A stretch of DNA of 64,000 bases from Aeromicrobium endophyticum (GTDB lineage: Bacteria; Actinomycetota; Actinomycetes; Propionibacteriales; Nocardioidaceae): contig NZ_QUBR01000001.1 of NCBI RefSeq assembly GCF_003586285.1, positions 2,065,382 through 2,129,381 on the forward strand, written 5' to 3'. The translations under genes were made by a program, and so were the position numbers. Of this stretch, positions 37,647 to 46,539 are shown piece by piece. The notes under the pieces were generated by a model. That model made no database searches and had not been told where the DNA came from. It saw nothing but the letters and a program-made list of their open reading frames with translations. Position 1 is the stretch's first letter, and each line of letters opens with the position of its first letter.

Positions 37647-39017
37647 GTGAGCGGTCTGCAAGAGGCTCAGCGACGCATGCACGACGGTGGCGTCCCCCAG
37701 CGGGCGATCGACGTCTTCTCGGCGTTCTACGACCAGCTCGAGCAGGGTGCGACGGGGATGATCCCTGAGAGCGAGGTCGATCCGCTCGTCGACATCGACC
37801 GCGCCGACCAGATCGAGCTGAGCGACGAGGCGTGCCGCGAGGCGGCGGCCGTCACCGCGGTCATCAAGCTCAACGGCGGGCTCGGCACGTCGATGGGGCT
37901 CGACCGGGCCAAGACGCTCCTGCCGGTGCGCGACGACCTCACGTTCCTCGACGTCATCGCCGGCCAGGTGCTGTCGCTGCGCGACGAGCTCGACGTGAGG
38001 CTGCCGCTGCTGTTCATGAACAGCTTCCGCACCCGCGACGACACCCTCGCCGCGCTGCAGAGGTACGACACGCTGCCGGTCGGCGGCCTGCCCGTCGACT
38101 TCCTGCAGAACCGCGAGCCCAAGCTGCGGGCCGACGACCTCGCCCCGGTCGACTGGCCGGCCGATCCGTCGCTCGAGTGGTGCCCTCCCGGCCACGGCGA
38201 CCTCTACACCGCGCTCGACGTGTCAGGCATCCTCGACACCCTGCTGGCCGAGGGCTACCGCTACGCGACGGTGTCCAACGCCGACAACCTCGGCGCCGCG
38301 CCGGACGCTCGCATGATGGGCTGGTTCGCCGCCTCCGGGGCGCCGTACGCCGCCGAGGTGTGCCGGCGCACGCCCGCCGACGTGAAGGGCGGCCATATCG
38401 TGGTGCGCAAGAGCGACGGCCGGCTGGTGCTGCGCGAGACGGCGCAGACGCCCGACCCCGACGCGGCTGCTGCGGCCGATCCCGACCGTCACCGCTACTT
38501 CCACACCAACAACCTCTGGTTCGACCTGCAGGTGGTGCGGCGCACGCTCGACGAGCGTGAGGGCGTCCTCGGGCTGCCGCTCATCCGCAACGCCAAGACC
38601 GTCGACCCGACCGATCCCACCTCGACGAAGGTCGTCCAGATCGAGTCGGCCATGGGCGCGGCGGTCGAGGTGTTCGACGGCGCGACGGCGATCGAGGTCG
38701 ACCGGTCGCGCTTCCTGCCGGTCAAGACCACCAACGACCTGCTGCTGCTGCGCTCCGACGTCTACGAGATCGGCGACGACTTCCGGGTGCGCTCGCGGGT
38801 CGCGTCGGTGCCGCTGGTCGGTCTCGACCGGCGTCACTTCACGACGATCTCCGACTTCGACGCCCGCCTGCCGAGCCCGCCGTCGCTGGTCGAGGCGCGT
38901 TCGCTGCGGGTCGAGGGTGACTGGCACTTCGGCCCCGACGTGGTCGTCCGGGGTGACGTGTCGCTCGACGACACGGGTGAGGCCCAGACGGTGGCTGCGG
39001 GCACGACGTTAGGCTGA
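37647..39017 (+). CDS. UTP-glucose-1-phosphate uridylyltransferase, UDPGP (eukaryotic-like) type
   Basis: 456 residues. VIKLNGGLGTSMGLDRAKTL is the UDPGP-family nucleotide motif, not the GalU one. Also FLDVIAGQVLSL, LPLLFMNSFRTRDDTLAAL and GHGDLYTALDVSGIL with SNADNLGAAPD. It makes UDP-glucose. GTG chosen because GGGAGGA lies just upstream; ATG at 37623 is the alternative. It occupies the spot held by GalU in M. tuberculosis, next to 5-FCL and moeA. Confidence 0.93.
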   Translation: MSGLQEAQRRMHDGGVPQRAIDVFSAFYDQLEQGATGMIPESEVDPLVDIDRADQIELSDEACREAAAVTAVIKLNGGLGTSMGLDRAKTLLPVRDDLTFLDVIAGQVLSLRDELDVRLPLLFMNSFRTRDDTLAALQRYDTLPVGGLPVDFLQNREPKLRADDLAPVDWPADPSLEWCPPGHGDLYTALDVSGILDTLLAEGYRYATVSNADNLGAAPDARMMGWFAASGAPYAAEVCRRTPADVKGGHIVVRKSDGRLVLRETAQTPDPDAAAAADPDRHRYFHTNNLWFDLQVVRRTLDEREGVLGLPLIRNAKTVDPTDPTSTKVVQIESAMGAAVEVFDGATAIEVDRSRFLPVKTTNDLLLLRSDVYEIGDDFRVRSRVASVPLVGLDRRHFTTISDFDARLPSPPSLVEARSLRVEGDWHFGPDVVVRGDVSLDDTGEAQTVAAGTTLG

Positions 39018-39022
39018 TCGAC

Positions 39023-40579
39023 ATGTCGACAGGAGAGACGGGCCCGGGATCGGAGCAGGAGATGCTGCCGATGGGTCCCGACGCTCCCCGCCGCACCGCC
39101 GGCGACGAAGAGCTCACGGCACCCGTCGAGCCCACTCCACAGCCCGAGCCGACCCCGCCGGCCGAGCCGACCCGCCCGCCCGAGCCGACCCCGCCGGCCG
39201 AGCCGACCCCGCCGGCTGAGCCTGTCGAAGCTCGCCGTCCGCCGGCCGAGCCCACCCGCTCGGCTGAGCCGATCCCGCCGGCCGAGCCTGCCGAGACCGC
39301 CCGTCCCGCCGAGCCGGCGCGCCAGCCCCGCATGCGCGCCGCGAGCATCCCCGACGGCATGCTGACCGTCGAGGACCACCTCGAGAAGATCCTGCGCGGC
39401 ATCGGGCCCCTCGCCGCCTACGACCAGCCGCTGGTCGAGTCGCTCGGCCTGCCGCTGCACGAGGCGTTCGTGGCGCCGATGGATCTCCCGCTGTTCGACA
39501 ACTCCGCGATGGACGGCTACGCCGTGCGCGCCGAGGACATCGCCAGCGCGTCGCGCGAGCGTCCGGTGACGCTGCCGGTCGTCGGCGAGATCTCGGCCGG
39601 CTCGGCGCGACCCTTCGCCATCAGCGCCGGCACGGCGGTCAAGATCATGACGGGCGCGCCGATTCCTCGAGGCGCCGACTCCGTGGTGCCGTACGAGCAG
39701 ACCGACCGCGGCAACGCCCGCGTGCAGGTGTTCGCGCCCACCACCATCGGCCAGCGCATCCGTCCCAAGGGCGACGACGTCACCGCCGGCGACACCGTGC
39801 TGGCCGAGGGCACGGTGCTCGGCCCGCGGGAGATCGGGCTGCTGGCGGCGCTCGGCGCCCCGCGCGTCAAGGCGCGTCCGCGTCCGCGCGTCGTCGTCAT
39901 CTCCACGGGCAGCGAGCTGCGCGAGCCGGGCACGCACCTCGACTACGACTCGATCAACGACGGCAACAGCTACATGCTGGCCGCGGCGGTGCGCGAGGCC
40001 GGGGCCATCTGCTACCGCGTGGGCGCCGTCGACGACAACCCGCGCACCTTCCAGAAGGTGCTCTCCGAGCAGCTGGTGCGGGCCGATCTGGTGGTCACCA
40101 GCGGCGGCATCAGCAAGGGCGACCATGACGTCGTCAAGCAGACGCTCTCGGCACTCGGCACGGTCGAGTTCAACGAGGTCGCGATGCAGCCCGGCAAGCC
40201 GCAGGGCTTCGGCAAGGTCTTCGACGAGCAGACGCCCATCATCACGCTGCCGGGCAATGCCGTCTCGGCGTACGTGTCGTTCGAGGTGTTCGTGCTGCCG
40301 GCGATCCGCCGCATGATGGGCCGCACGCCCTACCGCCGTCCGATGGTGCACGCCGTGCTGGCCTCCGACCTGCAGTCGCGGCCGGGCGTGCGCCAGTACG
40401 TCCGCGCGGTCTTCGAGGTCACGCACCGCGGCGCCAAGGTGACGCCGCTGACAGGTGCGGGGTCGCACATGGTCGGCACGCTGGCCCAGGCCAATGCGCT
40501 GATCATCGTCGGCGAGGACCAGACCGCCCTCAATTTGGGCGACACGGTCCGCACCCTCGTGCTCGACAGGCCGTTCTGA
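39023..40579 (+). CDS. moeA: Molybdopterin molybdotransferase with Pro-rich N-terminal extension
   Basis: 518 residues against about 400 for the family. Residues about 110-518 are a complete Moe[84 protein letters not shown] and [17 protein letters not shown]. It inserts molybdate into adenylated molybdopterin. Residues about 35-105 are a run of PAEPT/PPEPT repeats with no conserved fold. The gene overlaps moaC by one base (TGATG). Confidence 0.93.
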   Translation: MSTGETGPGSEQEMLPMGPDAPRRTAGDEELTAPVEPTPQPEPTPPAEPTRPPEPTPPAEPTPPAEPVEARRPPAEPTRSAEPIPPAEPAETARPAEPARQPRMRAASIPDGMLTVEDHLEKILRGIGPLAAYDQPLVESLGLPLHEAFVAPMDLPLFDNSAMDGYAVRAEDIASASRERPVTLPVVGEISAGSARPFAISAGTAVKIMTGAPIPRGADSVVPYEQTDRGNARVQVFAPTTIGQRIRPKGDDVTAGDTVLAEGTVLGPREIGLLAALGAPRVKARPRPRVVVISTGSELREPGTHLDYDSINDGNSYMLAAAVREAGAICYRVGAVDDNPRTFQKVLSEQLVRADLVVTSGGISKGDHDVVKQTLSALGTVEFNEVAMQPGKPQGFGKVFDEQTPIITLPGNAVSAYVSFEVFVLPAIRRMMGRTPYRRPMVHAVLASDLQSRPGVRQYVRAVFEVTHRGAKVTPLTGAGSHMVGTLAQANALIIVGEDQTALNLGDTVRTLVLDRPF

Positions 40580-41049
40580 TGGCCGACGGCCTGACGCACG
40601 TCGACGAGTCGGGCGCGGCCCGCATGGTCGACGTCACCGCGAAGGCCGTCACCGCCCGCACTGCCACGGCCCGCGGACGGGTCGAGGTCAGCGGCCAGGT
40701 GGTGGCGCTGCTGCGCGGAGAGGGCGTGCCCAAGGGCGATGCCCTGGCCGTCGCTCGCATCGCCGGCATCATGGCCACCAAGCGCACCCCCGACCTGATC
40801 CCGCTGTGCCACCCGTTGGCGATCGGCGGAGTCGAGGTGCAGCTCGAGGTCGTCGACGACGGTGTCCGCATCGAGGCGACGGTGCGCACGGCCGACCGCA
40901 CCGGCGTCGAGATGGAGGCGCTCACCGCCGTCAGCGTCGCGGCGCTCACGGTCGTCGACATGGTCAAGGCCGTCGACAAGCTCGCCCGCATCAGCGACAT
41001 CGAGGTCGTGGCCAAGTCGGGCGGCAAGAGCGGCGACTGGACCCGCTGA
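40579..41049 (+). CDS. moaC: Cyclic pyranopterin monophosphate synthase accessory protein
   Basis: 156 residues. Converts the GTP-derived cyclic intermediate to cPMP, first stage of molybdenum cofactor synthesis. [39 protein letters not shown] and [21 protein letters not shown] with a final KSGGKSGDW are the expected conserved blocks. Coupled on both sides (TGATG overlaps). Confidence 0.96.
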   Translation: MADGLTHVDESGAARMVDVTAKAVTARTATARGRVEVSGQVVALLRGEGVPKGDALAVARIAGIMATKRTPDLIPLCHPLAIGGVEVQLEVVDDGVRIEATVRTADRTGVEMEALTAVSVAALTVVDMVKAVDKLARISDIEVVAKSGGKSGDWTR

Positions 41050-41546
41050 TGTCGTCGCCCCTGCGTGCCGCGGTGATCGTGGCGTCCAACCGAGCCGCCG
41101 ACGGCGTGTACGCCGACGAGACCGGTCCCCTCATCGTCGAGGCGTTGCGCGGCTGGGGCTTCGAGGTCGGCGAGCCCGTCGTGGTGCACGACGGCGATCC
41201 GGTCGGCGTGGCGCTGGGCGAGGCGCTGGCAGCGGGCGTCGCGGTGGTGCTGACGACCGGCGGCACCGGCATCAACCCCACCGACCGCACTCCCGAGGCC
41301 ACGCGGCCCCACCTCGACCGCGAGCTGCCGGGCGTCGCCGAGGCGCTACGCACCGAGGGAGTCGCGAAGGGCGTCCCGACCGCCGTCCTGTCGCGCGGGC
41401 TGGCCGGGGTCGCCGGGTCGGCGATCGTCGTCAACCTCCCGGGCTCGCGGGGTGGGGTCAAGGACGGGCTCGCGGTGCTCGCGCACGTCCTGCCGCACGC
41501 GGTCGACCAGCTGCGCGGCGGCGACCACGTGGCGGGCGCGTCATGA
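41049..41546 (+). CDS. MogA/MoaB family molybdopterin adenylyltransferase
   Basis: 165 residues. AAVIVASNRAADGVYADETGP, VVLTTGGTGINPTDRTPEATRP and IVVNLPGSRGGVKDGLAVLA are the MogA/MoaB motifs. It adenylates molybdopterin before MoeA-dependent metal insertion. ATG overlaps the moaC stop, completing a coupled moeA-moaC-mog run. Confidence 0.94.
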   Translation: MSSPLRAAVIVASNRAADGVYADETGPLIVEALRGWGFEVGEPVVVHDGDPVGVALGEALAAGVAVVLTTGGTGINPTDRTPEATRPHLDRELPGVAEALRTEGVAKGVPTAVLSRGLAGVAGSAIVVNLPGSRGGVKDGLAVLAHVLPHAVDQLRGGDHVAGAS

Positions 41547-41601
41547 GGGGTGCGGCCTGAGCGCCGGGTGGCCGGTCACGCTGCGGCACGGATCGGTCGG
41601 G

Positions 41602-42168
41602 GTGCGCCCCCTGAGGCGTCGCGACGCCCGCACGTGGGCGCGGTTGCGGGCCGACAACGCGAGCTGGCTCGGCCCGTGGGAGGCCACGCTGCCGCCCGAG
41701 GCCGGCCCTGCCGCCACCTCGTACGTCGGGATGATCGGCACCCTGCGGCGGCGGGCTCGTCAGGGACACGCGATGCCGTTCGCGGTGACCTGGGACGACG
41801 AGGTGGTCGGGATGCTCACCGTCAGCGGCATCACGTGGGGCTCCGCGCGGTGGGCGAGCCTCGGCTACTGGGTCTCGCAGAGCCACGCCGGCCGCGGCGT
41901 GACGCCCACGGCCGTCGCGCTGGTGTGCGACCACCTGCTCACCACGGTCGGCCTGCACCGTGTCGAGATCTCGATCCGTCCCGAGAACGCCGCCAGCCTG
42001 CGCGTCGTGGCCAAGCTGGGCTTCACCGAGGTGGGTCTGGCCCGCGGGTTCCTGCACATCGCCGGCCACTGGCGCGACCACCGGGTCTTCCAGGTGCTGG
42101 CCGAGGACGTCCCCGACAGCCTCGTGACACGCCTCGACCGGCGTGGCGGGGACGGCACCGGCGGCTAG
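41602..42168 (+). CDS. GNAT N-acetyltransferase, RimJ-like
   Basis: At least 188 residues of the Acetyltransf_3/RimJ type: VRPLRRRDARTWARLRADN, WLGPWEATLP, YWVSQSHAGRGVTPTAVALVC (acetyl-CoA site), HRVEISIRPENAASLRVVAKLGF. It probably acetylates a protein N-terminus. Homology-looking residues (WPVTLRHG) continue upstream of the chosen GTG, but no ATG/GTG/TTG lies there before a GTG at 41452 inside mog, so the true start is uncertain (a CTG at 41557 would fit). Position after mog matches Rv0995 in M. tuberculosis. Confidence 0.85.
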   Translation: MRPLRRRDARTWARLRADNASWLGPWEATLPPEAGPAATSYVGMIGTLRRRARQGHAMPFAVTWDDEVVGMLTVSGITWGSARWASLGYWVSQSHAGRGVTPTAVALVCDHLLTTVGLHRVEISIRPENAASLRVVAKLGFTEVGLARGFLHIAGHWRDHRVFQVLAEDVPDSLVTRLDRRGGDGTGG

Positions 42169-42250
42169 TCCCAGCCGTCACACAAGTTCTCAGGCGACAC
42201 ACGGCCCGGCGTGCCGGACAACGCCACGCTGACCGCCTACCGTTTCCATC

Positions 42251-43192
42251 GTGGGTTCCAGCAGTGGTCTGATCATCGCGTTCGTCGTGGTCGTGTGGGC
42301 GGCGTACGTCATCCCGCTGGTCCTGCGCCGGTACGACGAGGCCACCAAGAACGCGTCGGTCGAGACCACCGGCTCGCTCAGCCGGGTCATCAACCGTGCG
42401 TCTCGCCAGCAGGCTCCCGAGGCCACCGCGACCGAGCCGGTGCCGGCGGCGCAGACGTCTCCTGCCGCGTCCACCGTCCAGGCTTCGCGTCCCGCGGCCC
42501 GGGCCGCCGACCGTCCGGCTGCCCGCCGTGCCGCAGCGCGCCGTCGTCGCACCCTCCTGTCGCTCCTGCTCCTCACCGCCGTGGTCGGCGGGGTCGCCGC
42601 CTTCGGCGTCATCGCCACGTACTGGATCGCCGCGCCGGTCGCGCTCGTGGTGGCGTGGCTCGTCGCCTGCCGCGTCCAGGTGCGGGGCGAGCGCGGCATG
42701 GCTGGTGCCGGCCGCACCCGTGCGGTGCTGCGCCGCATCAAGCTGCCGAAGGTCGACCTCTCGCGTGCCGACCGCGCGCCCCGCGCCACGGCGAAGATCA
42801 AGGCCAAGAGCAAGACCAAGCGGCCGCAGCGTGCCGCCGCCTCGACCTCGGCCGCCGTCGAGGAAGACACGATCATCGTGTCCGGCCAGTTCGAGGACAT
42901 CGACCCGGGCCGCAAGCACGTCATGGAGCAGACTGAGCTCGAGGTCGACGCCCTCGACGACAAGATCGTCATCGCGGTGCCCTCCATCTCGACGTCCGGC
43001 GAGGCCCTCTGGGACCCCCTGCCGGTCACGCTGCCGACCTACGTCACCAAGCCCCGCGCCGGCCGCACCGTGCGCACGATCGACTTCTCGCAGCCCCACA
43101 CGTGGACGTCCGGACACATCGAGGGCGAGGACGTCGAGCTGCCCAAGCGCGCCGACGACGCCAGCGAGCACCGCCGCGCAGTCGGCGACTGA
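42251..43192 (+). CDS. SepX/GlpR-like membrane protein
   Basis: 313 residues, GTG start. One N-terminal helix (GLIIAFVVVVWAAYVIPLVLRRYDEATK), an Ala-rich linker, then two adjacent helices (about residues 98-140) and a basic region RRIKLPKVDL, then a soluble tail. This matches the divisome/cell-envelope SepX (GlpR) proteins that follow rimJ-like genes in actinobacteria (Rv0996 in M. tuberculosis). Its role in septum stability is known from Streptomyces; here it is inferred from layout and position. Confidence 0.8.
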   Translation: MGSSSGLIIAFVVVVWAAYVIPLVLRRYDEATKNASVETTGSLSRVINRASRQQAPEATATEPVPAAQTSPAASTVQASRPAARAADRPAARRAAARRRRTLLSLLLLTAVVGGVAAFGVIATYWIAAPVALVVAWLVACRVQVRGERGMAGAGRTRAVLRRIKLPKVDLSRADRAPRATAKIKAKSKTKRPQRAAASTSAAVEEDTIIVSGQFEDIDPGRKHVMEQTELEVDALDDKIVIAVPSISTSGEALWDPLPVTLPTYVTKPRAGRTVRTIDFSQPHTWTSGHIEGEDVELPKRADDASEHRRAVGD

Positions 43193-43230
43193 GCCACCTG
43201 ATAAAGTTGCGGAGCACTCGCTCGCGAGTG

Positions 43231-43250
43231 CGACCCCCTGGTCGGGGTCG
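43231..43250 (+). terminator. Probable terminator of sepX-like gene
   Basis: CGACCCC (43231-43237) pairs with GGGGTCG (43244-43250) around a six-base loop, 39 bp after the sepX-like stop and ending one base before the tRNA. It might instead be part of the tRNA 5' leader. Confidence 0.5.
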
Positions 43251-43251
43251 A

Positions 43252-43327
43252 GGGGCATTGGCGCAGTTGGTAGCGCGCTTCGTTCGCATCGAAGAGGTCA
43301 GGAGTTCGAATCTCCTATGCTCCACCA
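43252..43327 (+). tRNA. tRNA-Ala (anticodon CGC)
   Basis: GGGGCAT pairs with ATGCTCC through a G3-U70 wobble, the tRNA-Ala identity element. The D-arm GGCGCAGTTGGTAGCGC, anticodon stem-loop CTTCGTTCGCATCGAAG (anticodon CGC) and T-arm AGGAGTTCGAATCTCCT are clear. CCA is encoded (43325-43327). Decodes GCG. Confidence 0.96.
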
Positions 43328-43362
43328 CCGGGCCTGCACGCCGGCCCAGCAGCGATGACTCC

Positions 43363-43392
43363 ACCGCCCGCCAGGCTCACCTGGCGGGCGGT
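43363..43392 (+). terminator. Rho-independent-like hairpin after tRNA-Ala
   Basis: ACCGCCCGCCAGG (43363-43375) and CCTGGCGGGCGGT (43380-43392) form a perfect 13-bp stem with a CTCA loop, starting 36 bp after the tRNA. It is followed by CTGCTGTCG rather than a strict T-run, as usual in high-GC actinobacteria. Confidence 0.75.
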
Positions 43393-43438
43393 CTGCTGTC
43401 GTCCGCCACCGCCCGTACGGGAAGGTGAGTCACGCGCG

Positions 43439-43999
43439 ATGGACGTGCTGGTGGGTCGCGGCCGCATTCGCCACGCGTGGACGGTCCTGCTGATCCCGCC
43501 GGCGGCCCTGGCCGTCCTCGGCCTCGCCATCGGGCTCGCGCTGTCGGTCGGCGACCGCGAGGTGACGCCGTTGACCGGGGTTGCCTTCGGCCTCGTGGGC
43601 TTGGCGGTCGGGAGCGCTGTCAGCCTCGTCATGATCTCGCTCTGGCTCGTGTCCGCTGCGCGCGTCTCGTACTACGTGTCGGGCAGCCGCATCGTGGTGC
43701 AACGCGGACGAAGGGTCGTGGCGTCGGTCGACGTGGCCACCGTCGCACGGGTCGAGATCGTCGGGCGAGCGACGACACGGGGGTTCTTCATCGGGTTCGG
43801 GGGGTTCTGGTCGCTCCTGTCCGACCTGCCGCTCGTCGCCTGCACGACCGACGACTCGCGGTGGAGCATCCTGACCGATGCGCTGCCCAGCATCCTGATC
43901 GTGGGCGACGACGAGCTCCGCGCGTTCGCGACGGCTCTCTCCGATGCCCTGCTGCGCGGCGTCGGCGAGCCGCGCACGCTGAGGTCGCTCATCTCGTAG
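43439..43999 (+). CDS. Two-helix membrane protein with PH-like domain
   Basis: 186 residues from ATG with AAGGTGAG upstream. Two membrane helices (about residues 17-40 and 52-78) followed by a beta-rich domain with RIVVQRGRRVVASVDVATVARVEIVGR, reminiscent of bacterial PH-like (bPH) domains. Function unknown. Convergent with the DUF4349 gene. Confidence 0.7.
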   Translation: MDVLVGRGRIRHAWTVLLIPPAALAVLGLAIGLALSVGDREVTPLTGVAFGLVGLAVGSAVSLVMISLWLVSAARVSYYVSGSRIVVQRGRRVVASVDVATVARVEIVGRATTRGFFIGFGGFWSLLSDLPLVACTTDDSRWSILTDALPSILIVGDDELRAFATALSDALLRGVGEPRTLRSLIS

Positions 44000-44023
44000 T
44001 CGAGGCGAGGCGGGCAGCAACGC

Positions 44024-45004
44024 TCAGTTCCAGCTGCGGCGACGGCGCCGGACGAGGCGCACGACGAGCAGACCCACGGCCGCGATCGCGGCCCAGGGGA
44101 GCAGCACCCCGACGACCTCGACACCGCGGTTGACCGCGCCGACCAGACCGTTCCAGCCGTCGCGCAGGCCGCCGGTGAATCCGCCGGGCTCGACGGAGTC
44201 GGCGGTGGCCCGCTGCGAGAACGTGATCGTGATGGTCGAGAGCGACACCTGGTCGGCGATGCCCTTGCGCTCGGCCTGAAGGCTCTCGAGCTGCTTCTGG
44301 CGATCGGTGAGGGCGCTCTCGGCCTGGATGACGTCGCGGCTCGAGGTGGCGCTGCCGAGGATCGCCGTCAGCCGGTCGATCGAGAGGCGCAGCGCATCGA
44401 TGCGGGCGTCGAGGTCACGTGCCTCGGCGGTGACGTCGGTGTTCTGCAGCGAGACGTCGTCGACGGTGCCGTAGGAGTCGAGCCGGTCGATCGTCGCGGT
44501 GACCTTCGCGCTGGGCACCCGGACCGTCACGGACGCCGAGGCGTCGTCGCCGCGTCCGCTCTCGGACCGGTCGTCGATGCGTCCACCGATCGACTCGACC
44601 CAGGTGCTGAGCTGTTGGACGGTCGACCGCGGACGGGTGACGGTGACGCTGGCCGAGCCGGTCGTGACGACCTGGCGGTCGACGTCGGCTTCTGCACCCT
44701 GCTCGTTCCTGAGGCTGCGGCCGTCCTGCGGGGCCGCGTCGAGACGCGTGCGCTCGGGTGCGGCCGCGTCGCGGGAAGCGGACGCCCCGCCCGCCGACTG
44801 GTCGGGCGCGCTGCTGAGCTGCTGATCGGACGAGAGCGACTCGACGGCGTAGCCGCCGAGGCCCACCACGAGAACGCTGGCGGCGGCCAGCCCGATGGTC
44901 GTGCGCGCACGCCGGCCGCGCCGGGTGACGTCCTGGTCGACGCGGTGCATGACCGACATGCGCATCTTCTCGACGCGGTCGTCGTGGAGCGTGGGGGTGC
45001 TCAT
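44024..45004 (-). CDS. DUF4349 membrane protein
   Basis: 326 residues from ATG with AAGGAG six bases upstream. A cytoplasmic start (RVEKMRMSVMHRVDQDVTRRGRRART) precedes a first helix (about residues 37-55). A long extracytoplasmic region follows, with TGSASVTVTRPRSTVQQLSTWVESIGGRI and a coiled-coil (DLDARIDALRLSIDRLTAIL ... ESLQAERKGI), then a second helix and a basic end (VRRRRRSWN). DUF4349 proteins are uncharacterised; this one overlaps the sigma-factor stop (ATGA) and so takes the position an anti-sigma factor usually has. Confidence 0.85.
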   Translation of the reverse strand: MSTPTLHDDRVEKMRMSVMHRVDQDVTRRGRRARTTIGLAAASVLVVGLGGYAVESLSSDQQLSSAPDQSAGGASASRDAAAPERTRLDAAPQDGRSLRNEQGAEADVDRQVVTTGSASVTVTRPRSTVQQLSTWVESIGGRIDDRSESGRGDDASASVTVRVPSAKVTATIDRLDSYGTVDDVSLQNTDVTAEARDLDARIDALRLSIDRLTAILGSATSSRDVIQAESALTDRQKQLESLQAERKGIADQVSLSTITITFSQRATADSVEPGGFTGGLRDGWNGLVGAVNRGVEVVGVLLPWAAIAAVGLLVVRLVRRRRRSWN

Positions 45005-45588
45005 GAGATCTCCTTGACGGATCGAAGGTCGGCGCGCAGCCGGGTGCGCAGCCGGGAGAGGCGGTTGCGGACGACGGCGTGGCTGACGCCCAGCTCGCGC
45101 GCCGCCATGTCGTAGGTGTGGTCGCCGTCGACGCACAGCTCGTACAGGCGCCGGTCGACCGGCGACAGCATGGCCGTCGCCTTGTCGATCTCGGCCCGGA
45201 CGAGACCGGCCTCGACCTCGTCCTCGACGACCTCGTCGGACGCGAGGCGCTCGTCGAGCTCGTCCGCCCGTCGTCGGAGGCGGCTCCGCCGGGCGTTGAG
45301 CGCGGTGTAGCGGGCGGTGACGAGCAGCCAGGGCAGGACCGACTCGTCGACGAGCGTGATGGTGCGGATCTTGTGCCACATCGTCACGAAGACGTCCTGG
45401 GTCGCGTCCTCGGCCTCGCGCTCGTCCCTCAGGACGCCGTACGCCTGCCAGTAGACCGGGCGCACGTGGCGGTCGTACAGCCGGCCGAAGGCGCGACGGT
45501 CTCCGCGGGCGGCCCGGTGCAGCAGCACGCGGTCGTCATCGTCGTCGCCGTCGTCCGGACGGGCGTCGAGGGTCGCGGTGGGGCTCAC
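45001..45588 (-). CDS. ECF-type RNA polymerase sigma factor
   Basis: 195 residues from GTG with CGGAG upstream. Region 2: FGRLYDRHVRPVYWQAYGVL and EAEDATQDVFVTMWHKI. Region 4: LSPVDRRLYELCVDGDHTYDMAARELGVSHAVVRNRLSRLRTRL. The N-terminus is strongly acidic (DDGDDDDD). It directs RNA polymerase to a small regulon; target unknown. Coupled to the DUF4349 gene, which probably controls its activity. Confidence 0.93.
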   Translation of the reverse strand: MSPTATLDARPDDGDDDDDRVLLHRAARGDRRAFGRLYDRHVRPVYWQAYGVLRDEREAEDATQDVFVTMWHKIRTITLVDESVLPWLLVTARYTALNARRSRLRRRADELDERLASDEVVEDEVEAGLVRAEIDKATAMLSPVDRRLYELCVDGDHTYDMAARELGVSHAVVRNRLSRLRTRLRADLRSVKEIS

Positions 45589-45666
45589 CGGCGGCTCCGA
45601 TCTGTCGGGTGGTGCGGACGTCTTGCCGTGTCATGTCCGGACCACCCGGGATCGTCTCACGGTGGA

Positions 45667-46539
45667 TCAGAGGTTCTGGCCGATCCCGTAGAAGGCCGGG
45701 AACAGCACGACCAGGAACAGCACCGGGAAGAAGCACGTCACCAGCGGGAAGATCATCTTGACCGGCAGCTTCTGGGCGGCCTCCTCGGCGCGGAAGCGGC
45801 GCTTCGTGCGCATCTCGGCGGCGAGGTTGCGCACCAGCGTCGCCGTCGAGACGCCGAACTCCTCGGCCTGGATCACATGCTTGCAGAAGCGCCGGAGGTC
45901 GGCGACGGACGTGCGCTCCGCCAGTGCGTTGTAGGCCGCGCGCCGCGACATGCCGAGGCGCATGTCCTGCAGCGTGCGCACGAACTCCTGCGCCAGCGCG
46001 CCGTGGCCGCGCTCGCCCACGCGGGCCAGCGCACCCTCGAACGTCATGCCCGACTCGATCGCGATGACGACCTGGTCGAGCAGATCGGGCAGCTCCCGCT
46101 CGATCTCGAGCTGACGCTCCTTGGCCCGCGAGCTCAGCCACAGGTCGGGGAAGAAGAAGGCGGCGACGGCGATCAGCGTGAACAGGACGAAGCCGCGTCC
46201 CGAGGGGCCGGACGCCCACAGCGAGAGCCCGAGGACGCCGGCGACCGACGCTGCGACGACCTTCGTCAGCATCAGGCGCCGCAGCGTCCACCCGGCGCGG
46301 TGGCCGGCGAGGGCGATGTTGCGCTCGGCCCGCTCGAGGAGGAACGGCACCGTCACGACGCGCAGCCGTCCGATCGACGCCAGGTCGTTGTCGACGAAGA
46401 TCGCGCTCGCGCTCGCGGGCGTCCTGCCGCGTCGCCACGAGCGACCCTGGGGGACGCTCGGACGCGGCACGGTGACGCCGAGGCTGACCGCCAGCAGGGC
46501 ACAGGCGGCGAGGACGAGCGTGGTGCCGACGACCAGCAT
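45667..46539 (-). CDS. tadC: Tad/Flp pilus inner-membrane platform protein TadC (T2SF family)
   Basis: 290 residues. A type II secretion F domain sits in the C-terminal half (ERELPDLLDQVVIAIESGMTFEGALARVG, FVRTLQDMRLGMSRRAAYNAL, CKHVIQAEEFGVSTATLVRNL), followed by two membrane helices (PVKMIFPLVTCFFPVLFLVVLFP). With TadB it forms the platform of the Flp pilus assembly machine. ATG overlaps the tadB stop by one base (TGATG). Confidence 0.9.
   Translation of the reverse strand: MLVVGTTLVLAACALLAVSLGVTVPRPSVPQGRSWRRGRTPASASAIFVDNDLASIGRLRVVTVPFLLERAERNIALAGHRAGWTLRRLMLTKVVAASVAGVLGLSLWASGPSGRGFVLFTLIAVAAFFFPDLWLSSRAKERQLEIERELPDLLDQVVIAIESGMTFEGALARVGERGHGALAQEFVRTLQDMRLGMSRRAAYNALAERTSVADLRRFCKHVIQAEEFGVSTATLVRNLAAEMRTKRRFRAEEAAQKLPVKMIFPLVTCFFPVLFLVVLFPAFYGIGQNL

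Noticed and set aside
43205..43226. ACTCGC/GCGAGT hairpin before tRNA-Ala
   Set aside because: Six-bp stem with a two-base loop is too weak to call separately from the CGACCCC/GGGGTCG hairpin.
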